NCBI GenBank assembly: GCA_017962745.1
Contig: JAGCUR010000002.1
Location: forward strand, 62,001 to 126,000
DNA: 64,000 bases
Reading direction: 5' to 3'
From: Bacilli bacterium
Lineage (GTDB): Bacteria > Bacillota_I > Bacilli_A > ML615J-28 > CAG-698
Part shown: in pieces, positions 26,723 through 33,701 of the stretch
Position numbering within the stretch: position 1 is the first letter of the stretch
How the letters are laid out: every line of letters starts with the position of its first letter
Made by a program: the position numbers and the translations under genes
Notes under the pieces: generated by a model
Databases searched by the model: none
Told to the model about the DNA's origin: nothing
What the model saw: only the letters and a program-made list of their open reading frames with translations

Positions 26723-26732
26723 GAGGCTAGTT

Positions 26733-27125
26733 ATGGCAAAAGTACAATATGCAGGCACAGGTCGTAGAAAGAGTGCTACAGCACGCGTTAGATTAATCCC
26801 AGGTAGCGGTAAAATTACTGTTAACGGAAGACCATTTACTGAATATGTAACTAGTGCAGCTGTACGATTAGACGTTTTACAACCTCTAACTTTAACAGCA
26901 ACAGAAACTAGTTACGATATCATTGTTAATGTATGCGGTGGCGGAATCACTGGTCAAGCTGGTGCTATCCGTCATGGTATTACAAGAGCATTATTAGAAG
27001 TAAATCCAGAATATAGAAAAGTTTTAAAACCAGCTGGTTTAGTAACACGTGATCCACGTGCTAAAGAACGTAAGAAATATGGTCTTAAAGCTGCTAGACG
27101 TTCTCCTCAATATTCAAAACGTTAA
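26733..27125 (+). CDS. rpsI: 30S ribosomal protein S9
   Basis: A 130-residue protein with the S9 landmarks: [14 protein letters not shown] at the N-terminus, [15 protein letters not shown] in the middle and the basic end RRSPQYSKR, whose last Lys-Arg contact P-site tRNA. Length matches the family. AGGAGG stands before the ATG, and the gene is cotranscribed with rplM and closed by a strong terminator. Confidence 0.97.
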   Translation: MAKVQYAGTGRRKSATARVRLIPGSGKITVNGRPFTEYVTSAAVRLDVLQPLTLTATETSYDIIVNVCGGGITGQAGAIRHGITRALLEVNPEYRKVLKPAGLVTRDPRAKERKKYGLKAARRSPQYSKR

Positions 27126-27137
27126 GGAGACAAAATT

Positions 27138-27167
27138 GCAAGTACTTATATGTACTTGCTTTTTTTT
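27138..27167 (+). terminator. terminator of rplM-rpsI
   Basis: GCAAGTAC (27138-27145) pairs with GTACTTGC (27152-27159) over a six-base loop; eight T residues follow. Confidence 0.88.
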
Positions 27168-27225
27168 GCCTTATTAAGATTTATTTAAGTAACTATGGTA
27201 TAATTTGAATAGTGAGGTAAGAAAT

Positions 27226-27924
27226 ATGAAGATTTTACTTGTAGAAGATGATAAACATTTAAGTAAAGCAATGTGTGAAATGTTAAAGACAGTGGCTGAT
27301 GTTACACCAGTTTATGATGGTGATGAAGCATTATATATTTTTGAACAAAGCAACATCTATGATTTAGTAATCTTAGATATCATGCTACCAGGGGCAGATG
27401 GGTTTACAGTATTAAAAGCGATTAGAGAAAAGAGTAAAAGTCCCGTTATGATGTTAACGGCACGTGATAGCGTCCGCGATAAAGTAAAAGGGCTAAATCT
27501 AGGTGCTGATGATTACTTAACAAAACCATTTTACCGCGATGAATTTTTAGCAAGGGTTGAAGCATTATTACGTAGAAGCAATAATAGTTTCCAAGGATTG
27601 CAGCTTAAATTTAAAAATTTAGAATTTGATATTACGCACAAAACTGTTACAATTGATGGAAAACCAGTAGAAATAGTTGGTAAGACTTATGATATTTTAG
27701 AATACTTAGTTCGTAATCAAGATATCATTATTCCAAAAGAACAACTATTTAACCGTGTTTGGGGAATCGATTCGGAAACTGTTTGGAGCGTAGTTGAAGT
27801 ATATGTAAGTAACTTAAGAAAAGTACTACGTGAATACGGATATGATGGTTATTTAAAGACTTTAAGAAATGTAGGTTATATGTGGAGTGAAAAGAATCAA
27901 GAATCCCGAGAAGATACTTTATAG
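27226..27924 (+). CDS. OmpR/PhoB-family response regulator
   Basis: A 232-residue protein. The receiver domain (1-115) has the acidic pair EDD at 7-9, the phosphoacceptor Asp51 (ILDIMLPG), a Thr in MLTARD and Lys in TKPF. The C-terminal winged helix (about 130-225) has the EQLFNRVWG and VYVSNLRKVLREYG motifs of OmpR-type DNA-binding domains. The ATG at 27226 has AGGTAAG upstream; an in-frame TTG at 27205 lies within the -10 region (TATAAT 27199-27204). The cognate kinase gene overlaps its 3' end. Target genes are not evident. Confidence 0.92.
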   Translation: MKILLVEDDKHLSKAMCEMLKTVADVTPVYDGDEALYIFEQSNIYDLVILDIMLPGADGFTVLKAIREKSKSPVMMLTARDSVRDKVKGLNLGADDYLTKPFYRDEFLARVEALLRRSNNSFQGLQLKFKNLEFDITHKTVTIDGKPVEIVGKTYDILEYLVRNQDIIIPKEQLFNRVWGIDSETVWSVVEVYVSNLRKVLREYGYDGYLKTLRNVGYMWSEKNQESREDTL

Positions 27925-29227
27925 AACCGTATCGAAAAATGAAAGATTGACATTTATTCTTGCTAATATCCTTTGTTATGTGGTGATTTTTTGTATGCTC
28001 GCCTTAACAACGACATTTATTATTAGCAATGTCATAATGTCAAGCGCAAAAAATGAAATTAAGACATCGCTTGACTTAATTAATGCATCGCAAGTGCGTG
28101 ATGGGTCAGTTGATAATAGAATGATTAATGAAGTCAATAAGCGTATGACAATGGAATTATATGATGATGCAGGAAACCTTGCTGTAAACATCGGTGTCTT
28201 TGGCATTGAAAGAGAAGAAGCTCCAAAGAAAGATGAATTCGAATTAATCGTAGCAAGTTATTATGTAGATGGAGATGTACCAAGTGATTTAGATCGAGGC
28301 GATGTTTATTTACTTGCTTATAATACCGATGTAGACTGGATTTATATAGTGCGTGCACCAGGCTCAGCCCCAACACAAATCCATATTACAAATGTCATAT
28401 TTTATATGGACGTCAATAGCGAACTGCAAATTAGGGCAAGAGTTGTTAGAATTTATGTAGTTAGCGTTATTGCGATTTTAGTCTTAGCACTAGTTGTATC
28501 ATTTTGGGCGAGTAGATTTGTAATCAAAGCGATTATGGAAGCATTTGAAAAACAAACAAATTTCGTATCCGATGCATCGCACGAACTGAGGACCCCGCTA
28601 GCAATAATACAGAGTAAACTAGAAAATGTCTTGTCACATTCCGATAAAACAGTAATGGATGTGAGCGATGATTTAGCGGTATCGCTAAATGAAGTTATTA
28701 GATTATCAAAACTTACTAATAATTTACTTACTTTATCAAGATCAGATAGAGAAAAGATTGATCTAGACTTACAAGAAACTGATGTCTATAACCTCGTTTT
28801 ACAAACAGCTGAACCGTTTGTGGAGATTGGGGCGATGAGCGGGAAGACAATCGATTTTGATTGTGAACATATTGTAGCTAGTATTGATAAAGATAAAATC
28901 AATCAAATTTTAGTAATCTTACTTGATAATGCCCTTCGTTATACTGATGAAGGCGATAAGATTACGGTACGCTTATCTAAAGTAAAAGACGAGTTATCGT
29001 TAAGTGTGATTGATACCGGAATTGGTATTAGCGAAGAGACGAAAGCACATATGTTTGATCGTTTCTACCGCGAAGATAAAGCGCGTAACCGCGATACTGG
29101 TGGTAGAGGACTAGGCCTTGCCATTGCTAAAGCACTAGTTAATATTTGTAATGGTAAAATTAGTGCCGACCACAACAACCCTAAAGGAACAATAATGAGT
29201 ATTATTATTCCTGTTAATAAAAAATAG
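27887..29227 (+). CDS. sensor histidine kinase
   Basis: A 446-residue membrane kinase. Two hydrophobic segments (about residues 23-50 and 185-208) bracket an external sensor region of about 130 residues. The HisKA domain has SHELRTPLA with His232, and the ATPase domain has LLDNALRY, DTGIGIS and GGRGLGLAIAKAL. The GTG start at 27887 lies inside the regulator gene, giving a 38-base overlap, and implies tight coupling. No ATG occurs before the first membrane segment, so GTG is the best choice, though the ribosome binding site is poor. It should phosphorylate the regulator at Asp51. The signal is unknown. Confidence 0.9.
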   Translation: MKRIKNPEKILYRTVSKNERLTFILANILCYVVIFCMLALTTTFIISNVIMSSAKNEIKTSLDLINASQVRDGSVDNRMINEVNKRMTMELYDDAGNLAVNIGVFGIEREEAPKKDEFELIVASYYVDGDVPSDLDRGDVYLLAYNTDVDWIYIVRAPGSAPTQIHITNVIFYMDVNSELQIRARVVRIYVVSVIAILVLALVVSFWASRFVIKAIMEAFEKQTNFVSDASHELRTPLAIIQSKLENVLSHSDKTVMDVSDDLAVSLNEVIRLSKLTNNLLTLSRSDREKIDLDLQETDVYNLVLQTAEPFVEIGAMSGKTIDFDCEHIVASIDKDKINQILVILLDNALRYTDEGDKITVRLSKVKDELSLSVIDTGIGISEETKAHMFDRFYREDKARNRDTGGRGLGLAIAKALVNICNGKISADHNNPKGTIMSIIIPVNKK

Positions 29228-29235
29228 GTAAAAAG

Positions 29236-29278
29236 AAAGTTAAATAATGGTTTTTAAAAATCATTATTTAACTTTTTT
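29236..29278 (+). terminator. terminator of the two-component operon
   Basis: A perfect 14-bp stem (29236-29249 with 29262-29275) with a 12-base loop; the 3' arm merges into a T run. Confidence 0.82.
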
Positions 29279-29307
29279 ATTAAACATTATAAGTTATATG
29301 TAAATCG

Positions 29308-29336
29308 TTGGAAAATGATTGATAAAATGATATAAT
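29308..29336 (+). promoter_or_regulatory. promoter of the cysS cluster
   Basis: TTGGAA at 29308-29313 and TATAAT at 29331-29336 are separated by 17 bases. No T-box leader is present between it and cysS. Confidence 0.7.
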
Positions 29337-29359
29337 GGTTATGCATTAGAGGTGAAAAA

Positions 29360-30715
29360 ATGATTAGAATTTATAATTCATTAACGGGTAAAGTCGAAGA
29401 ATTTAAACCAATCAATGAAAAAGAAGTTAAAATGTATGTCTGTGGATCTACAGTTTATAACGGCATGCATATCGGTAATACTAGACCAATAATCTTTTTT
29501 GATGTGGTTGCTAGATTCTTTAAATATTTAGGATACAAAGTAACTTATGTATCTAACTTTACCGATATTGATGATAAGATTATTAAGAAAGCTAAAGAAG
29601 AAGGCGTTAGCGAAGAAGAAATCGCTAATCGCTATATTAAAGTAATACTTGGCACATATAAAAAATTAAATATCCTTCCTCATGACGCTAACCCTAGAGT
29701 AACGGAAACTATGGATGACATTGTTAAGTTTATTCAAGTGTTAGTTGATAAGAAAAAAGCTTATATTGCGGATGGAGATGTTTATTTTGATGTAGATTGT
29801 GTTAGCGATTATGGCACATTAAGCGGACAAAAGTTAGATGACTTGATTGCCGGTGCAAGAGTTGATGAAAACGATAAGAAACATAATCCATTTGATTTCA
29901 ATTTATGGAAAGAAACAGCTGAAGGTGTTAAATGGCATACATGCTTTAGCGATGGTAGACCTGGTTGGCATACGGAATGCGTGGTAATGATCAATAAAAT
30001 ATTAGGTAGCCCAATCGATATTCATGGTGGCGGCATGGATCTTAAATTCCCGCATCACGAAAATGAGCGCGCTCAAGCCCTAGCGGCTTACGATAACGGC
30101 TTAGCGAACTATTGGATCCATACTGGTTGGATTGGCATGGATAACGTTAAGATGTCTAAATCTTTAGGTAATACCATTGATGCCGACCAACTTGTAACCG
30201 ATTTAGGATATGGAGTATATAGATTAGCGCTCCTTTCTGCACCTTACCGTCAAATGGTAAATTACCAAGCTGACCTAATTCAGGCTAGTAAGAACCAATA
30301 TGATAAGATTAGTAGAGCATACATGCAACTATTTAGAAAATTACAAATTAGTTATGGTCTAGTTAGTCCTAAAGCGGATATTAAAAAGTGCGAATATGTA
30401 AAACTAAATCAAGAATTTATTGATGCTTTAAGCGATGACTTTAATATTTCGAATGCGATTACTGCTTTAGATAAAGTTATTAAAGAAGTAAATGTAGCTA
30501 CTAGACAAAATAACTTAACTGAAGATGAATTAGTAGAGTTATATTCATTATTCTATAATATGTTATGGGTATTAGGAATTGAACCGCATATTGAAGCTTT
30601 AAGTGAAGAAGAACTAGATTTAGTTCGTAAATGGAATGAAGCAAGAATTAATAAAGATTTTGCTTTAGCTGATAATCTAAGAGCTGAAATTAATAATAAA
30701 GGTATTATTTTATAA
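29360..30715 (+). CDS. cysS: cysteinyl-tRNA synthetase
   Basis: A 451-residue class I synthetase charging tRNA-Cys. MYVCGSTVYNGMHIGN gives the first zinc cysteine and the HIGH-like motif; GWHTECVVM and the GGGMDLKFPHHENE segment supply the other zinc ligands; KMSKSLGN near residue 268 is the KMSKS loop. A helical C-terminal domain follows. Length is close to the usual 465. AGGTG precedes the ATG. The cluster cysS-mrnC-rlmB matches Bacillus; cysE, often upstream of cysS there, is absent. Its stop overlaps the mrnC ATG by one base. Confidence 0.96.
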   Translation: MIRIYNSLTGKVEEFKPINEKEVKMYVCGSTVYNGMHIGNTRPIIFFDVVARFFKYLGYKVTYVSNFTDIDDKIIKKAKEEGVSEEEIANRYIKVILGTYKKLNILPHDANPRVTETMDDIVKFIQVLVDKKKAYIADGDVYFDVDCVSDYGTLSGQKLDDLIAGARVDENDKKHNPFDFNLWKETAEGVKWHTCFSDGRPGWHTECVVMINKILGSPIDIHGGGMDLKFPHHENERAQALAAYDNGLANYWIHTGWIGMDNVKMSKSLGNTIDADQLVTDLGYGVYRLALLSAPYRQMVNYQADLIQASKNQYDKISRAYMQLFRKLQISYGLVSPKADIKKCEYVKLNQEFIDALSDDFNISNAITALDKVIKEVNVATRQNNLTEDELVELYSLFYNMLWVLGIEPHIEALSEEELDLVRKWNEARINKDFALADNLRAEINNKGIIL

Positions 30716-31080
30716 TGGATCCAAAACTACTTAGTGGTGGTGATTTAGCATTTATTGGTGATGCTTATTACGAACTAGTCATTAGAGAATATGTATTAAA
30801 AAAAGATATTACTTCTTTATATAAATTACATGATGAGTGTGTGAAGTATGTATCTAGAGATGCGCAATATAAAATTATATTAGCTATCATGGATAAGCTT
30901 GATGAGGAGGAGAAAGATATCTTTAGAAGGGGAAGAAACTATAACTATAAAAATAAAACAGTTGAATACATCCATGCTTCGGGATTTGAAGCAGTAATTG
31001 GTTATTTGTATTTAGAAGGTAAGATGGCTAGATTAAATGAGATTATTAATTTAGCGATAAAAGTTATAGAAGAAAATTAA
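30715..31080 (+). CDS. mrnC: mini-ribonuclease III
   Basis: A 121-residue protein corresponding to an RNase III catalytic domain without the double-stranded RNA-binding domain. The signature LAFIGDAYYELVIREY near residue 10 holds the catalytic acidic residues, and FRRGRN plus the later GFEAVIGYLYLEG segment fit MrnC. In Bacillus the enzyme matures 23S rRNA with L3. Position between cysS and rlmB is the conserved one, and the one-base overlap with cysS indicates coupling. Confidence 0.93.
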   Translation: MDPKLLSGGDLAFIGDAYYELVIREYVLKKDITSLYKLHDECVKYVSRDAQYKIILAIMDKLDEEEKDIFRRGRNYNYKNKTVEYIHASGFEAVIGYLYLEGKMARLNEIINLAIKVIEEN

Positions 31081-31081
31081 A

Positions 31082-31807
31082 ATGAGTAATTATATTTATG
31101 GAAAGAATGCTTTAAGAGAAGCATTGCTAGCTAAAAGGGTTAATAAATTATTTGTTATTAATTATGATGGCTATAATGAATGGATTAATTTAGCCAAGAA
31201 AAATAATGTATTAGTTAAAAAAGTTAGCGAAGTAGAAATTAATAACTTAATCGGTAAAGGTAAGCCTCATCAAGGAATAGTAGGTGAAATTACAGAATAT
31301 AATTATAGTAGCTTAGAAGATATTATTAATTATAAAAATAATTGTAAATATCCGCTAATTATTATGCTTGATGGCCTAGAAGATCCCCATAATTTAGGAG
31401 CAATTCTAAGGACTGCTGATGCTACCAGTGCAAATGGGATTATTATTCCGAAAAATAGAAGCGTATCATTAAATGATACGGTAGCTAAAGTATCAACTGG
31501 GGCTATTGAATATGTAAAGGTATGCCAAGTGGCTAATCTTACCCAAACTCTAAATATATTAAAAGAAAAAGGATATTGGGTAGTAGCATTAGAACTAGCC
31601 GAAGGGGCAGTTGAATATACCAAGGTAAAATATGATATGCCAGTAGTATTAATTGTAGGTTCGGAAGGCAAAGGAATTTCTAGACTTGTTTTAGAGCAAG
31701 CTGATTATAAAGTGTATTTACCAATGAGTGGGCATGTAAATTCACTTAATGCATCAGTATCTGCTTCGATTATGTTATACGAAATAAATAAATATCGAAA
31801 GGAATAA
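31082..31807 (+). CDS. rlmB: 23S rRNA (guanosine-2251-2'-O)-methyltransferase RlmB
   Basis: A 241-residue SpoU/TrmH-family methyltransferase. A short N-terminal substrate-binding domain starts with YIYGKNALREAL. The SPOUT knot has the three motifs DGLEDPHNLGAILRTADA, VLIVGSEGKGISRL and MSGHVNSLNASVSASIML. RlmB methylates the ribose of G2251 in the 23S P-loop. It follows mrnC by one base, as in Bacillus. The next gene in Bacillus would be yacP (rae1); here it is missing and the sigma factor gene follows directly. Confidence 0.94.
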   Translation: MSNYIYGKNALREALLAKRVNKLFVINYDGYNEWINLAKKNNVLVKKVSEVEINNLIGKGKPHQGIVGEITEYNYSSLEDIINYKNNCKYPLIIMLDGLEDPHNLGAILRTADATSANGIIIPKNRSVSLNDTVAKVSTGAIEYVKVCQVANLTQTLNILKEKGYWVVALELAEGAVEYTKVKYDMPVVLIVGSEGKGISRLVLEQADYKVYLPMSGHVNSLNASVSASIMLYEINKYRKE

Positions 31808-31815
31808 GCTACTTT

Positions 31816-32394
31816 ATGAATCAATATAACGATTATGAATTGTTATATTTGATATATGAAGGTGACGAAGAAGCGCTAGGAACGATATTTAATAAATATG
31901 ATCCTTTGATTAAAAAGAAATTATATGACTTTAAGGTAGCTAGAGGGTTATATGATGATTTTTACCAAGAGGGATTAATCATTTTATATTTAGCAGTAAA
32001 AACATATAATCCATTTTTAAATAAAACATTTACGCGATATTTTGAATTATTATTAACAAGAAGGATTATGACTTTACTTAGAAATGTCAAGAAAGAAAAT
32101 GAAAAAGTAGTCGTAATTGAAAGTGATATCTTGAGGGATTCTAGTAATAGCTTTAACTATAGCGATAAAGTATTATCTAGTAGCATAAATCATGATGTAT
32201 GGTTAAAAGATAATAATATCCCATCTGCTATCTTAACTAGATCAGAAAAAGAAGTACTTGCCATGCGTTATTTAAATGGAAGTAGCCCAAAAGAAATAGC
32301 GGATAAGTTAAATATCGATATTAAGAAAGTATATAATGCTTTATATCAAGCGAAAAAGAAGGCTAGAGCCTTTGTAATTGATAAAATGGATTGA
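31816..32394 (+). CDS. sigH: SigH-like sigma-70 family factor
   Basis: A 192-residue sigma factor with region 2 ([33 protein letters not shown]) and a C-terminal region 4 helix-turn-helix ([34 protein letters not shown]). Length and the place between rlmB and rpmG-secE-nusG correspond to sigH of Bacillus, the transition-phase and competence sigma. Since nothing here shows sporulation, its regulon may be competence or stress; that is inference. The gene ends in TGA, and the stop codon overlaps the -35 box of the rpmG promoter. Confidence 0.85.
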   Translation: MNQYNDYELLYLIYEGDEEALGTIFNKYDPLIKKKLYDFKVARGLYDDFYQEGLIILYLAVKTYNPFLNKTFTRYFELLLTRRIMTLLRNVKKENEKVVVIESDILRDSSNSFNYSDKVLSSSINHDVWLKDNNIPSAILTRSEKEVLAMRYLNGSSPKEIADKLNIDIKKVYNALYQAKKKARAFVIDKMD

Positions 32395-32419
32395 CAAATG
32401 CAGTTTTCTTATGTATAAT
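32391..32419 (+). promoter_or_regulatory. promoter of rpmG-secE-nusG
   Basis: Consensus TTGACA at 32391-32396 and TATAAT at 32414-32419 with a 17-base spacer. The -35 box contains the TGA stop codon of the sigma factor gene. Confidence 0.88.
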
Positions 32420-32450
32420 GCTTTGTAGTGTTAATTTTAAGGTGAATAGT

Positions 32451-32600
32451 ATGCGCGAAAAAGTTATATTAATTTGCGAAGAATGCTTATCGCGAAATTA
32501 TTATGTTAGTAAAAATAAACTTAATACGCCTAAGAGATTAGAAGTAAAGAAGTTTTGTCCAAAATGTAATAAACATACGATTCATAAGGAAACTAAATGA
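32451..32600 (+). CDS. rpmG: 50S ribosomal protein L33
   Basis: A 49-residue protein with two CxxC pairs (CEEC near the start and CPKC near residue 37), so the zinc-binding form of L33. [10 protein letters not shown] and [12 protein letters not shown] match the family. The ATG at 32451 has AAGGTGA upstream; earlier in-frame starts would lie inside the promoter. It ends in TGA and leads the rpmG-secE-nusG transcript. Confidence 0.94.
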   Translation: MREKVILICEECLSRNYYVSKNKLNTPKRLEVKKFCPKCNKHTIHKETK

Positions 32601-32614
32601 TTAGGAGAAATATT

Positions 32615-33058
32615 ATGAGTAAAAAAGAAAACCCTGTTGTACAAAATAACGAAGGAACAGCAAAAAAGAAAAAGAATAGATTAGCTGAAGTATTTATGAA
32701 GGATTACCGTTTTGAAGGTTTAATTCTTTTAATCTTAGCAGTTGTAGCAATCGTACTTGGTGTATTAATTTTAGTTAATACTTTAACAATCGATGCTTCA
32801 ATTCCAGTTTTAGGCGATTATCCAAAAGTATTTGCTTGGATCTTAGTTGGTTTAGGCGTTGTATCTTTAGGACTAGCTGTATGGCCATTCTATAAACCAA
32901 GTGTAGAAGAAGTAAAGAGAGTTACATGGCCTACTGGTAAACAATTCTTATATGATTCAATTATCGTATTATTATTCGTTGCTATTTTAGCATTATTCTA
33001 TACTGCTATTGATACAGGATTCTCTGCTTTAGTAAGCTGGCTTGAGGGTCTACGTTAA
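32615..33058 (+). CDS. secE: preprotein translocase subunit SecE, three-helix form
   Basis: A 147-residue protein. The C-terminal third holds the conserved SecE part: the amphipathic VEEVKRVTWPTGKQ motif and one membrane helix. Two additional membrane helices occur before it (about residues 36-58 and 73-92), preceded by a charged N-terminus. Firmicute SecE usually has about 60 residues and one helix; three helices are typical of enterobacterial SecE. SecE stabilises SecY at the membrane. AGGAGA precedes the ATG at 32615. Its stop overlaps the nusG ATG (TAATG). Confidence 0.92.
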   Translation: MSKKENPVVQNNEGTAKKKKNRLAEVFMKDYRFEGLILLILAVVAIVLGVLILVNTLTIDASIPVLGDYPKVFAWILVGLGVVSLGLAVWPFYKPSVEEVKRVTWPTGKQFLYDSIIVLLFVAILALFYTAIDTGFSALVSWLEGLR

Positions 33059-33606
33059 TGGAAGAAAAAAACGAAAGAGCGTGGTACATACTTCAAACCT
33101 TTAATGGTGTAGAACACGCTGTTAAAAGAAACATAATGAGCCGTGTAGAATCATTTAATATGGGCGATAAAATCTTTGATGTTTTAATTCCCGAAAAAAC
33201 GGTTGTGGAAAAGAAGAAAAACGGCGAAATCAAAGAAAAGAAAATCGTTATTCACCCAGGTTATGTATTCATCGATATGATAGTAACTGATGATACATGG
33301 TTTATGGTTCGTAACACCCCAATGGTTACTGGTTTTTTAGGATCAAGCGGTGGTGGGGCAAAACCAGTTTCAGTTCCTGAACACGAAATGGCAGCCGTAT
33401 TTAAAGAATGCGGAATCACTGGTGAACAAAAATATCACTTTGAAATCGGTGAAGTTGTATCAATTTTATCAGGTCCATTCGGTGGTCAAACAGGAAAAGT
33501 AGCTGAAGTAGATTATGAAAAGGGAATCGTTAAAGTTGAAGTCGACTTCTTCGGAAGAAGTACACCAACCGAGTTAGAATTCGTAGAAGTTAAACAAAAC
33601 AAATAA
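33058..33606 (+). CDS. nusG: transcription termination/antitermination factor NusG
   Basis: A 182-residue protein with the NGN domain (WYILQTFNGVEHAVKRNI; HPGYVFIDM; WFMVRNTPMVTGFLG) and a C-terminal KOW domain (EVVSILSGPFGGQTGKVAEVD). NusG binds the RNA polymerase clamp and modulates pausing and coupling. Length is standard. It is translationally coupled to secE by a one-base overlap, and the operon is closed by a terminator. In many Bacilli rplK follows directly; here a sensor gene intervenes. Confidence 0.96.
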   Translation: MEEKNERAWYILQTFNGVEHAVKRNIMSRVESFNMGDKIFDVLIPEKTVVEKKKNGEIKEKKIVIHPGYVFIDMIVTDDTWFMVRNTPMVTGFLGSSGGGAKPVSVPEHEMAAVFKECGITGEQKYHFEIGEVVSILSGPFGGQTGKVAEVDYEKGIVKVEVDFFGRSTPTELEFVEVKQNK

Positions 33607-33609
33607 AAT

Positions 33610-33640
33610 TGAGTTTAGTCTTAACTAAACTCATTTTTTT
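33610..33640 (+). terminator. terminator of rpmG-secE-nusG
   Basis: TGAGTTTAGT (33610-33619) pairs with ACTAAACTCA (33624-33633) over CTTA, followed by seven T residues. Confidence 0.87.
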
Positions 33641-33701
33641 ATGCATTGTTGTGTAATTTGTAATTTGTTTGTGATAGAATGATAATATGGAGATATAAAA
33701 A

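Noticed and set aside
29337-29359. T-box leader before cysS
   Set aside because: The distance from the promoter to the start codon is too short to hold one.
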